A stretch of 64,000 nt of DNA, from the NCBI RefSeq assembly GCF_003390865.1, contig NZ_QMEJ01000001.1:496001-560000 (forward strand), given 5' to 3'. Below are positions 29,312-39,775 of the stretch, one piece after another; position 1 is the first letter of the stretch; each line of letters begins with the position of its first letter. Source of the stretch: Tropicimonas sp. IMCC34011 (lineage in GTDB: Bacteria; Pseudomonadota; Alphaproteobacteria; Rhodobacterales; Rhodobacteraceae). Under the pieces are notes generated by a model. It did no database searches. It was not told the DNA's origin and saw only the letters and a list, made by a program, of their open reading frames with translations. The position numbers and the translations under genes were made by a program.

Positions 29312-29965
29312 ATGCCCGAGGTTATCTTCCCCGGACCCGAAGGACGGCTCGAAGGCCGCTACCACCCCCAGAAGCAGAAGGATGCGCCGATCGCGATCAT
29401 GCTGCACCCCCATCCGCAATTCGGGGGCACCATGAACAACAAGGTCGTATACAACCTTCATTACACCTTCTACCGCATGGGCTTCACCGTGCTGCGGTTC
29501 AACTTCCGCGGCGTCGGCCGGTCCCAGGGGGAGTACGATCAGGGCGTCGGCGAATTGTCGGATGCGGCCTCCGCCCTCGACTATCTTCAGTCGCAGAACG
29601 CCAATGCCAAGCACTGCTGGGTCGCTGGCTTCTCCTTCGGCGCCTGGATCGGCATGCAGCTGCTGATGCGGCGGCCGGAGATCACCGGATTCATCTCCGT
29701 CTCTCCGCCGGCGAACATGTACGACTTCTCGTTCCTCGCCCCCTGCCCCTCCTCGGGTCTGATCATCAACGGCTCGGCGGACCGCGTCGCGCCCCCGAAG
29801 GACACGCGCACCCTCGTTGGCAAGCTCCAAGAGCAGAAGGGCATCACCATCACCCACGAGGAGATGGAGGGCGCCGGGCACTTCTTCGAGGATCCCTACA
29901 TGGATCCGATGCTCTCCTCGGTGGACACCTACGTCCGCCGCCGCCTCACCGAAACCACTCGCTGA
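29312..29965 (+). CDS. Alpha/beta hydrolase (COG2945-type)
   Basis: This 217-residue serine hydrolase has the alpha/beta hydrolase core: MLHPHPQFGGTMNNKV near 30-45, nucleophile elbow GFSFG near 109-113 (G-x-S-x-G), acid region NGSADRVAPP and catalytic-histidine segment EGAGHFFEDPY. There is no signal peptide. It resembles a conserved bacterial group with no firm substrate, probably esters or acyl groups. The ATG at 29312 follows AAGAGG; a GTG two codons upstream overlaps the SD. It is divergent from iscR across the iron-box-like palindrome and is followed by a small gene. Confidence 0.88.
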   Translation: MPEVIFPGPEGRLEGRYHPQKQKDAPIAIMLHPHPQFGGTMNNKVVYNLHYTFYRMGFTVLRFNFRGVGRSQGEYDQGVGELSDAASALDYLQSQNANAKHCWVAGFSFGAWIGMQLLMRRPEITGFISVSPPANMYDFSFLAPCPSSGLIINGSADRVAPPKDTRTLVGKLQEQKGITITHEEMEGAGHFFEDPYMDPMLSSVDTYVRRRLTETTR

Positions 29966-29972
29966 GACGGGC

Positions 29973-30206
29973 GTGGGGATCACCGAAGACATCGCGGACG
30001 GCCTCGCGAAGGACGCCATCGAGGCCGCCGACAGGCTCGGCGACGACAGCGTGATCGACGAGGTGTCCCGAACCCTCGCCAACACCTCCCAGACGACGCA
30101 GGAGGCCTTCCTGACGGCCGTCCGCGTCCGGCTCGCCGAGCGGCGGGCGCGCGGCGTCCTGCTGTCCGCCCTGAAGGACGCCCCGGAGGCGCCGAAGCCG
30201 GACTAG
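29973..30206 (+). CDS. Small conserved hypothetical protein
   Basis: This 77-residue cytoplasmic protein (acidic first half, basic middle RVRLAERRARGVLLS) starts with GTG seven bases after the hydrolase stop. I do not recognise a named family, but the helical pattern DIADGLAKDAIEAADRLGDDSVIDEVSRTL looks like real coding sequence and a related small gene in this position is familiar from Rhodobacteraceae. The SD is weak (GAGACGG). It is probably co-transcribed with the hydrolase. An upstream in-frame extension overlapping the hydrolase gene is antisense-like in composition and was not used. Confidence 0.55.
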   Translation: MGITEDIADGLAKDAIEAADRLGDDSVIDEVSRTLANTSQTTQEAFLTAVRVRLAERRARGVLLSALKDAPEAPKPD

Positions 30207-30314
30207 CCCCCCGTTCTTCCCGTTACCGAGCACGCCTTCCATTCTCCCCCGGTGCGCGCTAGGTCGAACCCGCGTGCGGGAGGGCGACCTTCAAAGCGGA
30301 CCAGAGGAACAGAG

Positions 30315-31529
30315 ATGAGCAAGATCAAGGTGGACGGCCCCGTCGTCGAACTCGACGGCGACGAGATGACCCGCATCATGTGGGACTTCATCAAGCAGAA
30401 GCTCATTCTGCCGTATCTCGACATCGACCTGCTCTACTACGACCTCGGCATCGAGGAGCGCGACCGGACCGATGACCAGATCACCGTGGACGCCGCGGAG
30501 AAGATCAAGGAGGTCGGCGTCGGCGTCAAATGCGCGACGATCACGCCCGACGAGGCCCGCGTGGAGGAGTTCGGCCTGAAGAAGATGTGGCGCTCTCCCA
30601 ACGGGACGATCCGCAACATCCTCGGCGGCGTCATCTTCCGGGAGCCGATCATCTGCCGCAACGTGCCCCGCCTCGTGCCGGGCTGGACGCAGCCCATCGT
30701 CGTCGGCCGGCACGCTTACGGCGACCAGTACAAGGCGACCGATTTCCGCTTCCCCGGCAAGGGAACGCTGACGCTCAAGTTCGTCGGCGAGGACGGCGAG
30801 ACGATCGAACGCGAGGTCTTCCAGGCGCCCGGCGCTGGCGTAACCATGGCGATGTACAACCTCGACGATTCGATCCGGGACTTCGCCCGCGCCTCCTTCA
30901 ATTACGGCCTGCTGCGGGGCTGGCCGGTCTACCTCTCCACCAAGAACACGATCCTCAAGGCCTATGACGGCCGCTTCAAGGATCTGTTTCAGGAGGTCTT
31001 CGAGGCCGAGTTCGAGGCGGATTTCAAGAAGGCCGGCATCTGGTACGAGCACCGCCTGATCGACGACATGGTCGCCTCCTCCCTCAAGTGGTCCGGCGGG
31101 TATGTCTGGGCCTGCAAGAACTACGACGGCGACGTGCAGTCCGATACCGTCGCGCAGGGCTTCGGCTCGCTTGGCCTGATGACGTCCATCCTGATGACGC
31201 CCGACGGCAAGATCGTCGAGTCCGAGGCCGCCCATGGAACGGTCACGCGCCACTATCGCCAGCACCAGGCCGGTAAGCAGACCTCGACCAATTCCATCGC
31301 CTCGATCTACGCCTGGACCGGCGCGCTCAAGCATCGCGCCAAGCTCGACGGCAACGCGCAGCTCAAGACCTTCGCGGAGACCCTTGAGAAGGTCATCGTG
31401 GATACCGTCGAGAGCGGCCACATGACCAAGGATCTCGCCCTCCTCGTCGGCCCGGAGCAGTCCTGGCTGACCACGATGGGCTTCCTCGAGAAGCTCGACG
31501 AGAACCTGGACAAGACCCTCCAGCTTTGA
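30315..31529 (+). CDS. icd: NADP-dependent isocitrate dehydrogenase
   Basis: This 404-residue enzyme converts isocitrate to 2-oxoglutarate in the TCA cycle and makes NADPH. It is the type II (eukaryote-like) homodimeric form, as shown by [17 protein letters not shown] near the start, [11 protein letters not shown]-like substrate-binding sequence ([14 protein letters not shown]), the active-site region [31 protein letters not shown] and the C-terminal [13 protein letters not shown] with adenine/NADP contacts. The ATG at 30315 is preceded by AGAGGAACAG; an in-frame start 21 codons earlier has no SD. The gene stands alone, between a small hypothetical gene and a converging glycosyltransferase gene. 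Confidence 0.96.
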   Translation: MSKIKVDGPVVELDGDEMTRIMWDFIKQKLILPYLDIDLLYYDLGIEERDRTDDQITVDAAEKIKEVGVGVKCATITPDEARVEEFGLKKMWRSPNGTIRNILGGVIFREPIICRNVPRLVPGWTQPIVVGRHAYGDQYKATDFRFPGKGTLTLKFVGEDGETIEREVFQAPGAGVTMAMYNLDDSIRDFARASFNYGLLRGWPVYLSTKNTILKAYDGRFKDLFQEVFEAEFEADFKKAGIWYEHRLIDDMVASSLKWSGGYVWACKNYDGDVQSDTVAQGFGSLGLMTSILMTPDGKIVESEAAHGTVTRHYRQHQAGKQTSTNSIASIYAWTGALKHRAKLDGNAQLKTFAETLEKVIVDTVESGHMTKDLALLVGPEQSWLTTMGFLEKLDENLDKTLQL

Positions 31530-31602
31530 GATTGGCGGCGGCGTCCGAGCGGCGCCGCCCCCTCTACCGGGCTGGAAGCGGGCGGGTCAGGAGTGGACCG
31601 GC

Positions 31603-32400
31603 TTAGCCCCAGCCCTCCCCGAGATCGGCCCTTGTCCGGTCGATCCAGTGATCCTTCAGCCAACCGCAGGGCCGCGCATGGCGCAGGCCGCCCATACCGG
31701 TCCAGCCCGCAACGGCATCCTCCATCTTCGGTCGTCCGTGGAAGCACACGACGGACGCGCTCGCCGGCAGATGCGGCTCGCGGATGTAGCTCATCGGCGG
31801 CCAGCGCAGGCAATCGTGCTTGAAGCTCACAACCCGATCCTCCGGCAGGTAGGCGAACGCGCCGCGCTCCTGCGCGAGCGTCGACGTATATCGCTGCTCT
31901 GAACCACGCGCCCAGGCGACGCGGGACGCAGGGTCGGCGGCAATCTCCTCGTAGAGCCAGGGATGGAGGGCCGGATCGTAGCGGAAGACGGAGCCGTGCC
32001 CCGTCGGCCGCCCCCGCCGGGCCTCGACCCAGTCCGCCCGCATGGCGACCTTTCCCGGAGCGAAATCCATGAGATCATCCAGCGGCCCAGTGATGACGAC
32101 GTCGAGATCGAACCCGAGGACGGGTCCCTCCAGTCCCTCGATCAATCCAGGGCGAAAGAGCGACACCTTCCGCATCGCTCCCTTGCGATCCGCGACCGCC
32201 AGCGCGGCCTGCATGTCCTCCGCGAAGGGCTCCCGCGGAAGCTCCAGCACCTCGACATCGGGGTGCAGGCCCTCCGAATGCTCCGTCATGCACAGAAAGC
32301 GCACCGGACCCCGCAGGTTGCGCCGGACGCCCGAATAGAGCCGGTTCACATAGGCCGGCCCGAAGGCCGTCCCCCACTTTATGCATACGACGGTGACCAT
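31603..32400 (-). CDS. Glycosyltransferase-like conserved protein
   Basis: This 265-residue cytoplasmic protein looks like a family 8-style or related GT-A glycosyltransferase. The N-terminal VCIKWGTAFGPAYVNRLYSGV is a nucleotide-sugar binding start, VLGFDLDVVITGPLDDL near 95-111 carries a D-x-D metal site, and EDRVVSFKHDCLR and VVCFHGRPKMED near the end are also conserved in the group. Substrate and acceptor are unknown; no capsule or LPS cluster is nearby. The ATG at 32400 begins the first beta strand; a longer frame would add 24 unlike residues. It converges on icd. Confidence 0.7.
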   Translation of the reverse strand: MVTVVCIKWGTAFGPAYVNRLYSGVRRNLRGPVRFLCMTEHSEGLHPDVEVLELPREPFAEDMQAALAVADRKGAMRKVSLFRPGLIEGLEGPVLGFDLDVVITGPLDDLMDFAPGKVAMRADWVEARRGRPTGHGSVFRYDPALHPWLYEEIAADPASRVAWARGSEQRYTSTLAQERGAFAYLPEDRVVSFKHDCLRWPPMSYIREPHLPASASVVCFHGRPKMEDAVAGWTGMGGLRHARPCGWLKDHWIDRTRADLGEGWG

Positions 32401-32517
32401 GCCGGGGGGCTTAGCCGCGGCGGCGCCGGAAGGAAAGCCGGCGGCAGGGACCGCCCGCGCGTATCGCGGCACTGAGGCGAACCCGCCCTCCTCGTGGGCG
32501 ATCGCGACCGGCTCCGC

Positions 32518-33678
32518 TCATTGCCGGCCGAGCCGGCGCTCTGCGACTTCGACCCACCAGGATACGCCCATCGGGATCGCGGCATCGTCGAACTCGTATT
32601 CGGGATGATGCACCGGCGCGGTGTCGCCGTTGCCGAGGAGGATATAGGCGCCGGGACGCTCCTCAAGCATGTAGGCGAAATCCTCGCCCCCCATGATGAG
32701 GGGCGCCTCGGCGCAATCGCCGGAGACCGCCGTGGCGGCCTCGGCGGCGAACGCGGTTTCACCGGGATGGTTCGCCATGACCGGGTAGCCATCGAGGTGG
32801 GTGATCTCCGCCCGCGCCCCGAACGCCGCCGGCACATGGGCGCAGATCTCGTCCAGCCGCTCCCGCGCCAGCGCCCGCATCTCGTGCGACATCGTCCGCA
32901 CCGTCCCGCGCAGGGACACGCGCGGCGGAATCACGTTGAAGGCCTTGGACGAGCTCTCGATCGCCGTCACCGAGACCACCACCTGCTCCACCGGATCGGC
33001 ATGGCGGGAGGCGATGGACTGGATCGCGAGAACGAGATGGGACGCCGCGACCACCGGGTCCACCCCCTCGTGCGGCTTGGCGGCATGTGCACCCTTGCCC
33101 ACCACCTCGATCTCGAACTGGTCCGTCGCGGCGAAGAACGGGCCGGGGCTGATGGCGAAGGTGCCGAGCGGGACGCCCGGCCAGTTGTGCATCCCGTAGA
33201 CCTCATCGATGCCCCAGCGCGACATCAGGCCGTCCTCGCACATCTCCCGGCCGCCGCCGCCGCCTTCTTCGGCCGGCTGGAAGATCAGCACGATGCGACC
33301 GTCGAAATTGCGCGTCTCGGAAAGGTACCGCGCCGCCCCGAGGAGCATCGCGGTATGCCCGTCATGGCCGCAGGCATGCATCACGCCCGGAGCGGTGGAG
33401 GCATGGGGCACGCCGGTCGCTTCCGTGATCGGCAGCGCGTCCATGTCCGCGCGGAGCCCGATGGTGCGCCCCGGCCCCCTGCCCTCGATCACGGCCACGA
33501 CGCCGGTCCGCCCGATCCCCTCCGTCACCTCGTCGCAGCCGAACTCCCTGAGTTTCTCCGCCACGATCCCGGCGGTGCGGTGCACATCGAAGAGGAGCTC
33601 GGGGTTCGCATGGAAATCCCGTCTCCACGCCGCGATCTCGTCCTGCAGCTCGGCGATACGGTTGCGGATGGGGGCCAA
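32518..33678 (-). CDS. M20-family amidohydrolase/aminoacylase, TTG start
   Basis: This 386-residue zinc or cobalt amidohydrolase belongs to peptidase family M20D (hippurate hydrolase, N-acyl-amino-acid amidohydrolase). Metal ligands are in HACGHDGH near 101-108 and E137/E138 in PAEEGGGGG, with LRADMDALPI near 76-85 and GEDFAYML near the C-terminus. The family start (x-PIRNRIAELQDEI) coincides with a TTG codon at 33678 that has GAGGAGAG just upstream; the upstream frame has no sensible start. It runs in the same direction as the following hypothetical gene, whose stop is 13 bases upstream. Substrate is not predictable. Confidence 0.88.
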   Translation of the reverse strand: MAPIRNRIAELQDEIAAWRRDFHANPELLFDVHRTAGIVAEKLREFGCDEVTEGIGRTGVVAVIEGRGPGRTIGLRADMDALPITEATGVPHASTAPGVMHACGHDGHTAMLLGAARYLSETRNFDGRIVLIFQPAEEGGGGGREMCEDGLMSRWGIDEVYGMHNWPGVPLGTFAISPGPFFAATDQFEIEVVGKGAHAAKPHEGVDPVVAASHLVLAIQSIASRHADPVEQVVVSVTAIESSSKAFNVIPPRVSLRGTVRTMSHEMRALARERLDEICAHVPAAFGARAEITHLDGYPVMANHPGETAFAAEAATAVSGDCAEAPLIMGGEDFAYMLEERPGAYILLGNGDTAPVHHPEYEFDDAAIPMGVSWWVEVAERRLGRQ

Positions 33679-33691
33679 GGGGACTCTCCTC

Positions 33692-34279
33692 TCAGGAAAA
33701 GTAGGTGTCTGCGGGAACGTAACCGGCCAGCATACCGGCCGCGCACCATTCGCGCTCGAGGCCCGTATCACCGACGAGGACCACACGTCCCGGCGAAAAG
33801 CGCTCCGGCGCCAGCGCCGCGAGCAGGGCCTTGCGCTGATGGCCCCATCCGGCCGGGAAGCCCGGCGCGGGGCGGGCCGCATCGAGAGGTGCGCCGCTTT
33901 CTCTCAACCGCTCCTCCAGCCGCGCCGCATCGAGAGGGGGACAGGCCAGTGCGATCCGCCCCGCCCGTTCGATCGCGGACAGTCGCGCCGTGTGCATCTT
34001 GGGCAGCTCGTCCCGCTCCCGCAGGAGGCGCAGGGCGTTGCTCGAGAACAGGAACGCGACGATGTCGCCGCCGCCCGTCGCGCGGATCGTGGCGTAAGTG
34101 GGATAGTCGAGGCCGAGCGCCTTCGCCCGCGCCACCCGTGTGCGGATGACCTCGAGCGGCAATGTCGGCAGGAGGTGCCGCCGCGCCGCGCTCCAACAGT
34201 GCCGGCGCCAGGAGGCGCCCCGCTCAAGCGTCGGCCCGCCATTGTGACCGAGCCCTCCTCGCACGTCGCGATCCGCCAT
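33692..34279 (-). CDS. Conserved hypothetical protein with GHNGGP motif
   Basis: I do not recognise a function for this 195-residue cytoplasmic protein. It starts with a charged lead containing GLGHNGGPTLE (about 8-18), followed by WRRHCWSAARRHLLPTLPLEVIRTRVARAKALGLDYPTYATIRA, a basic helical region, and FLFSSNALRLLRERDELP. Two thirds of it looks like a helical nucleic-acid-binding protein; this is an impression, not an assignment. Similar genes are common in Rhodobacteraceae. The start at 34279 was chosen because the upstream frame reads as non-coding. It may be co-transcribed with the M20 gene 14 bases downstream. Confidence 0.75.
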   Translation of the reverse strand: MADRDVRGGLGHNGGPTLERGASWRRHCWSAARRHLLPTLPLEVIRTRVARAKALGLDYPTYATIRATGGGDIVAFLFSSNALRLLRERDELPKMHTARLSAIERAGRIALACPPLDAARLEERLRESGAPLDAARPAPGFPAGWGHQRKALLAALAPERFSPGRVVLVGDTGLEREWCAAGMLAGYVPADTYFS

Positions 34280-34392
34280 CTCACCCACCTCATCGTCCTG
34301 CTGGAGCGGCAGCGTGGGACCCTCTCCCCGGAACGTCAAGCGGCGGCCCCTGCCCGGGGCCGCCGCTCCTTGCGTCACCCTCTCGCAGACGA

Positions 34393-36555
34393 TCAGTCGC
34401 GCGGCACGCTCCAGAGCATCGTCTCGCCGGAGCTGTCGTCCACGCCGTCATTGTCCGTGACGATCCACATCGTGCCGCCTTCGGTGATGGCGAGGCCCTC
34501 GACCTTGTCCTGAACGTAGCCGTTCGTGGCGAGAAGATCCGGGATCAGGTCCCGAACGACCTCCTTCTCGACGAGCGGCAGCTCGCCTCCGAGGGGCGCA
34601 GGCTCGAAGGCCTCGGCCGCGACGCGGGTGATCTGCTTGACCGCCGCGCTCTGCCCAAGCTGGTTGTCCCGCTCGATCAGGTAGACCCACTCGCCGCCCG
34701 CGACGATCTCGGACAGGCCGATCCAGCCCGTCTCAGGGGTCTCCAGCGGATAGCGCACGCCGCCCCACTCGCCGTTTTCGGGATCGTAGGCGACGAGCTT
34801 GACCTCGCCCTTGGCATCGTCCGCCCATTCGCGCTGCACGGCCATCCAGAGGCGCCCGTCCAGCATCGTGATCCCCTCGAAGCCGAAGCGCTTCTCGACA
34901 TGGGACAGCTCTTCGGGCAGGCCGATCTCCCGGTCGATCTCGCCCCCCGCGTCCACGTGGTAGATCGCGTGCGGAATGGCGCGCTCGGTGCGTCCCTCGG
35001 AGGCGAGCCAGTAGCCGCCCTCACCGTCGAGCGCGATGCCCTCGAGATCGAGCTTCTGGGCTGCATCGCCGCCGCGCGTGACGAGCATCGCATCCGTGAT
35101 CCGAGCCGGCGTCTGGGAGACGTCGATGGTGAAGATCTTCGGCTCGAGACCGTAGAAGCTGTCGGAGATGGCGACGAGCGTGCTGTCGTCCACCGCCGCG
35201 AGGCCGGACAGGGCGCCCCAGCCGGTCAGCTCGTCCATGCCCTCGGAGGTGATGTGCGGATAGGCCGCCGGGCCATCCTGCAGCTCGTAGATCATCACAT
35301 GGCTGCGCGCTCCACCATCCTCGATCAGGTCTTCCTCGTTCGCGGTGACGAGAAGGCCGCGGGACGGAATGGCGAGCAGACCCTCGGGCCCGATGCCCGA
35401 CGGCAGCATCTGGCGCAGGACCGGCGCCTCGGGGTCGGTGATGTCGTAGACGCCGACGACACTGCCCCGCTCGGAGCCGACGAAGGCCATCGGCAGATCG
35501 CCGAACGTTCCGATCTCGACTGATTCGGGCTCGACGCCCTTCGCGTCGGAGCGCTTGTCGGGATAATGACCGACCATCACCGCGGCATGCTCGAAGCTTG
35601 CGCCGGCTTCCCAGGCCACGGTGCCGTCGCGGTTGAAGACCGTCCAGCCGCGGGAGCCACCCTCGTAGTCGCCTTCATCGGCGGTCGCGATGTAATCCGT
35701 TCCGATCCAGGCGATGGTATCGGGCTCGCGGCGGCGCTCGTCCTGCGCCCCGTCGAACACCAGCGCTCCGTCATCCTCGGTGTCGATCCCCTCGAGATCC
35801 GTGCTGCCGGCGGTGAAATCGGCGACGATCTCGCCGTCCCGGCTCACGATGACGAGGTGGTTGTTCTCCTGAAGGGAGACGACCGTCTCACCGTCCTCGT
35901 TGATGTCGACGAATTCGGGCTCCGGATCCGAGGGGCCGACCTCGGCAAGCCCGGTCAGGTCCACCTCGGTCAGGCTGTCGCACTCGGCACCGGTCTCACC
36001 GATGTCGATCATGGAGAGGTAGCCCGCCGGCATCTGCGGCAGGACGCCGTCGTCCAGGTCCTCGTCGCGCTCGTTCTCGATGGCGATGGACAGGAAGGCG
36101 CCGTCCCCGGAGGCGGCGATGGAATCGGGCTGCCCGCCGAGATCGCATCGGGAGACGATCTCCTGCGTCGCGACGTCGATCGTCAGGAGCTCGCCCGACG
36201 TGTTCACGTAGTCCTCGGAGGTGTTGACCGCGACATAGGCCGTCTGCCCCACGACCGCGACGGAGGTCGGCTCGCCCTGGAGGTCGATCCGCCCGAGCGC
36301 TTCGGGGGAGGCGGGATCCTCGATCCCGATGAAGCCCACGGTCATCGCCGGGCTGTCGGTGTAGACGAGGGTCATCCCGTCTGCGGTCGCGGCGATGATC
36401 TCGGAGGATGTCATCGCATCCCCGGATCCCTCGGGTGCGTTAAGTGCGACCGGGAAGGACGCGATGCGGTTGAAATTCTGCTCCGTTCCCTGCGCATGGG
36501 CGGCGCCGGCGAAAAGCGCGGCTGCGGACGCAGCGGATAGAAGTTGGCGTGTCAC
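34393..36555 (-). CDS. Secreted phytase-like/esterase-like beta-propeller protein
   Basis: This 720-residue protein has a signal peptide (about 1-22, ending AGAAHA) and two repeated beta-propeller regions. The second half (from about 400) matches the esterase-like activity of phytase family: GWGALSGLAAVDDSTLVAISDSF, KLDLEGIALDGEGGYWLASEG, KRFGFEGITMLDGRLWMAV and KVEGLAITEGGTMWIVTDND. The first half resembles choice-of-anchor-type propellers. The strong acidic composition fits a periplasmic or marine exported protein. The GTG at 36555 with GGGGGA upstream is preferred; a GTG 11 codons earlier is possible. Substrate, possibly a phosphorylated compound, is unproven. Confidence 0.8.
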   Translation of the reverse strand: MTRQLLSAASAAALFAGAAHAQGTEQNFNRIASFPVALNAPEGSGDAMTSSEIIAATADGMTLVYTDSPAMTVGFIGIEDPASPEALGRIDLQGEPTSVAVVGQTAYVAVNTSEDYVNTSGELLTIDVATQEIVSRCDLGGQPDSIAASGDGAFLSIAIENERDEDLDDGVLPQMPAGYLSMIDIGETGAECDSLTEVDLTGLAEVGPSDPEPEFVDINEDGETVVSLQENNHLVIVSRDGEIVADFTAGSTDLEGIDTEDDGALVFDGAQDERRREPDTIAWIGTDYIATADEGDYEGGSRGWTVFNRDGTVAWEAGASFEHAAVMVGHYPDKRSDAKGVEPESVEIGTFGDLPMAFVGSERGSVVGVYDITDPEAPVLRQMLPSGIGPEGLLAIPSRGLLVTANEEDLIEDGGARSHVMIYELQDGPAAYPHITSEGMDELTGWGALSGLAAVDDSTLVAISDSFYGLEPKIFTIDVSQTPARITDAMLVTRGGDAAQKLDLEGIALDGEGGYWLASEGRTERAIPHAIYHVDAGGEIDREIGLPEELSHVEKRFGFEGITMLDGRLWMAVQREWADDAKGEVKLVAYDPENGEWGGVRYPLETPETGWIGLSEIVAGGEWVYLIERDNQLGQSAAVKQITRVAAEAFEPAPLGGELPLVEKEVVRDLIPDLLATNGYVQDKVEGLAITEGGTMWIVTDNDGVDDSSGETMLWSVPRD

Positions 36556-36696
36556 TCGGAGTGTCCCCCTGGTTATCCGGATCGGCACCGCCTCTCGATG
36601 GCGGTGCTCGCGGGCTCCATGCCAACGGGATGTAACGTGGCGGTGACGACGCGCCCCTTCCCTGCGGTCACGCGAACTGCCCGCGCATGCGCCACG

Positions 36697-36726
36697 AAAA
36701 AGGGCCGCCCCCTCGGGACGGCCCCT
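36697..36726 (-). terminator. Terminator of the pntAB operon
   Basis: On the minus strand after the pntB stop (36751) a hairpin forms from GGGCCG and CGGCCC with further C/G pairing in the loop, followed by five T residues (36697-36701 region). The match has one base bulge. Confidence 0.7.
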
Positions 36727-36750
36727 AGTCTTGATCCCGAACGGGTCCGC

Positions 36751-38190
36751 TCAGCCGAGCTTCGTCAGGAGCTTGTTGAGCGAGTCCTTCGCGTCACCGT
36801 AGAACATCCGCGTGTTGTCCTTGAAGAACAGCGGGTTCTCGATGCCCGAATAGCCCGTGCCCTGACCGCGCTTGGACACGATGACGTTCTTCGCCTTCCA
36901 CACTTCGAGGACCGGCATCCCCGCGATGGGGGAGTTCGGATCGTCCTGTGCGGCGGGGTTCACGATGTCATTCGAGCCGATGACGATGGCGACGTCCGTG
37001 TTCGGGAAGTCGTCGTTGATCTCGTCCATCTCCAGCACGATGTCGTAGGGCACCTTCGCTTCGGCGAGGAGCACGTTCATGTGCCCCGGAAGGCGGCCGG
37101 CGACGGGGTGGATCGCGAAGCGCACCTCCTTGCCCTGACCGCGCAGACGGCGGACGAGTTCGGACACCGACCCTTGGGCCTGCGCCACGGCCAGACCGTA
37201 GCCCGGCACGATCACGACGCTGTCCGCATCGTCGAGCAGCGCCGCGACGCCGTCCGCGTCGATGGCGACCTGCTCCCCTTCGATCTCGGCCGCCGGGCCG
37301 GACGTCCCGCCAAAGCCGCCGAGGATGACGGAGACGAACTTCCGGTTCATCGCCTTGCACATGATGTAGGACAGGATCGCACCCGAGGAGCCGACGAGAG
37401 CCCCGGTGACGATGAGCAGGTCATTGCCGAGCGTGAAGCCGATCGCCGCGGCCGCCCAGCCCGAGTAGCTGTTCAGCATGGAGACGACGACAGGCATGTC
37501 CGCACCGCCGATCCCCATGATGAGATGCCAGCCGATGAAGCCCGCGATGATCGCGACGAGGACCATGGTCCAGAGACCCGCCCCGCCGAAATACATCAGG
37601 CCGAGGATGACGCAGGCCGCCAGGGCCGCGGCATTGATCATGTGACCGCCCGGCAGCTTGCTCGGCTTGCCGTCGACACGGCCCGCGAGCTTGCCGAAGG
37701 CGACAACGGAGCCGGTGAAGGTCACCGCGCCGATGAAGATGCCGAGGAACACCTCGACCTTCATTATCGCGATCTCGACACCATCCTTCATCGCGAGCGC
37801 CGCCGAGAACCCGGACAGCTCCAGTACGGAGCCCCCTCCGGCGATGGTGCGCTGCACTTCGGTCAGCTCCAGATCGGCGTTCAGACCGATGAAGACGGCC
37901 GCGAGCCCGACGAAGGAGTGAAGCGCAGCGACGAGCTGCGGCATTTCCGTCATCTGCACCTTGGCGGCGACGTATTGCCCCGCGAAGGCGCCCGCCGCGA
38001 CCGCGAGCAGGATGAGGATGATGTTCTCGACACCCGGCCCGAAGACCGTCGCGATCACCGCGATGGCCATGCCGATGATCCCGTACCAGACCGCGCGCTT
38101 GGCGCTCTCCTGGTTCGACAGACCGCCGAGCGAGAGGATGAAGAGGATGGCGGCGGCGACGTAGGCCGCTGAGGTCATACCGATAGACAT
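36751..38190 (-). CDS. pntB: NAD(P) transhydrogenase subunit beta
   Basis: This 479-residue membrane protein is the beta subunit of the proton-translocating transhydrogenase, which makes NADPH from NADH using the proton gradient. Its first part has about nine helices, with [14 protein letters not shown] and [21 protein letters not shown] typical of the channel, and the C-terminal dIII domain binds NADP(H) ([32 protein letters not shown] and [25 protein letters not shown]). The start at 38190 was taken; an ATG four codons later is possible. It follows pntA by 13 bases, and a terminator lies after it. Confidence 0.96.
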   Translation of the reverse strand: MSIGMTSAAYVAAAILFILSLGGLSNQESAKRAVWYGIIGMAIAVIATVFGPGVENIILILLAVAAGAFAGQYVAAKVQMTEMPQLVAALHSFVGLAAVFIGLNADLELTEVQRTIAGGGSVLELSGFSAALAMKDGVEIAIMKVEVFLGIFIGAVTFTGSVVAFGKLAGRVDGKPSKLPGGHMINAAALAACVILGLMYFGGAGLWTMVLVAIIAGFIGWHLIMGIGGADMPVVVSMLNSYSGWAAAAIGFTLGNDLLIVTGALVGSSGAILSYIMCKAMNRKFVSVILGGFGGTSGPAAEIEGEQVAIDADGVAALLDDADSVVIVPGYGLAVAQAQGSVSELVRRLRGQGKEVRFAIHPVAGRLPGHMNVLLAEAKVPYDIVLEMDEINDDFPNTDVAIVIGSNDIVNPAAQDDPNSPIAGMPVLEVWKAKNVIVSKRGQGTGYSGIENPLFFKDNTRMFYGDAKDSLNKLLTKLG

Positions 38191-38203
38191 TTCCCGCGCC
38201 CCC

Positions 38204-39775
38204 TCAGGATTTCTGGAACATTGCGAGCATCCGGCGCGTGACCAGGAAGCCGCCGACGACGTTGATCGTCGCGATGAGCACCGAGACGAATGCGAGGATC
38301 ACGACGAGCCACGAACTCGACCCGATCTGCAGGAGCGCACCCAAGATGACGATGCCCGAGATCGCGTTCGTCACCGCCATGAGCGGCGTGTGCAAGGCAT
38401 GGGACACGTTCCAGATGACCTGGAACCCCACGAAGCAGGCCAGCGCGAAGACGATGAAGTGCTGCAGGAAGCTCGCCGGCGCGAACGCCCCGATCAGGAG
38501 CATCAGGAGGCCACCCGCGACGAGCAGGCCGACCTGGAAGCGGGTCTGCTGGCGGAAGGTCTCCGCCTCGGCCGCCTTCTTCTCCTCGGGCGTCAGTTCC
38601 CGTGCGGCGGCCTTCTTCGGTGCCGCGGCGATCGCCTTCACCTTCGGCGGCGGCGGCGGGAAGGTGACCTCTCCGGCATGGGCAACGGTCGCCCCGCGGA
38701 TCACGTCATCCTCCATGTTCTGATTGACCGTGCCGTCCTTCTCGGGCGTCAGGTCCGTCAGCATGTGCCGGATGTTGGTCGCATAGAGGGTCGAGGACTG
38801 CGTCGCCATCCGCGAGGGGAAGTCGGTGTACCCGATGATCGTGACGCCGTTGTCGGTCACGATCTTCTTGTCCTTCTGCGTCAGCTTGCAGTTGCCGCCC
38901 TTCTCCGCCGCGAGGTCGACGATCACGGAGCCCGGCTTCATGGCCTTGACCATGTCCTCGGTCCACAGCTCGGGCGCCTCCCGGTTCGGTATCAGCGCCG
39001 TGGTGATGACGATATCCACATCGGGGGCCTGCTGGCGGAACAGCTCGAGCTGCTTCTCGCGGAATTCGGGGGAGGACGGCGCGGCGTATCCGCCGGACCC
39101 GGAGCTGTCCTGGCTGTCCTCGAAGTCGAGGAAGAGGAACTCGGCCCCCATCGATTCGATCTGCTCGGACACTTCGGGGCGCACGTCGAAGGCGCGCACG
39201 ATGGCGCCGAGAGACGTCGCCGTGCCGATGGCCGCGAGACCCGCGACACCGGCGCCGACCACGAGCACCTTTGCCGGAGGCACCTTGCCCGCCGCCGTCA
39301 CCTGCCCGGTGAAGAACCGTTCGAAATTGGCACTCGCCTCGATCACCGCGCGATAGCCGGCGATGTTGGCCATGGAGGACAGCGCGTCCATCTTCTGGGC
39401 GCGGGAGATCCGCGGGACCATGTCCATCGCGATGATCGTGGCACCGCGCTCCGAGGCGCGCTCGAGCAGATCCTCGTTGGCCACCGGCCAGAAGAAGGAG
39501 ATCAGCGTCTGGCCGGAGCGAAGCATGTCCACCTCGGCATCGCTCGGTGGCTGCACCTTGGCGATGATGTCCGCCTCTTCGTACAGCGCCTTGGCATCCG
39601 GTACGACGTCTGCACCGGCGGCCTCGTAATCGGCGTCCGAGAAACCCGCGGCCGCGCCGGCCCCGGCTTCGATCAGACAGGAATGGCCGAGTTTCGCGAT
39701 GTCCTCGACGCTCTTCGGCGTCATCGCGACCCGCTTCTCGCCCTCGAACGTCTCGACGGGCGTTCCGATCAGCAT
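38204..39775 (-). CDS. pntA: NAD(P) transhydrogenase subunit alpha
   Basis: This 523-residue protein is the alpha subunit carrying the NAD(H) domain (dI, about 1-370) and four membrane helices (about 420-520). The dI domain shows [19 protein letters not shown] at the start, [17 protein letters not shown] (Rossmann glycine motif near 170-186) and [15 protein letters not shown]. Between them lies an Ala/Pro/Lys-rich linker ([21 protein letters not shown]). The single-chain arrangement, with dI fused to the membrane segment, is the two-gene form seen in E. coli, unlike the three-gene form of some relatives. GGGAGGA precedes the ATG at 39775. Confidence 0.96.
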   Translation of the reverse strand: MLIGTPVETFEGEKRVAMTPKSVEDIAKLGHSCLIEAGAGAAAGFSDADYEAAGADVVPDAKALYEEADIIAKVQPPSDAEVDMLRSGQTLISFFWPVANEDLLERASERGATIIAMDMVPRISRAQKMDALSSMANIAGYRAVIEASANFERFFTGQVTAAGKVPPAKVLVVGAGVAGLAAIGTATSLGAIVRAFDVRPEVSEQIESMGAEFLFLDFEDSQDSSGSGGYAAPSSPEFREKQLELFRQQAPDVDIVITTALIPNREAPELWTEDMVKAMKPGSVIVDLAAEKGGNCKLTQKDKKIVTDNGVTIIGYTDFPSRMATQSSTLYATNIRHMLTDLTPEKDGTVNQNMEDDVIRGATVAHAGEVTFPPPPPKVKAIAAAPKKAAARELTPEEKKAAEAETFRQQTRFQVGLLVAGGLLMLLIGAFAPASFLQHFIVFALACFVGFQVIWNVSHALHTPLMAVTNAISGIVILGALLQIGSSSWLVVILAFVSVLIATINVVGGFLVTRRMLAMFQKS

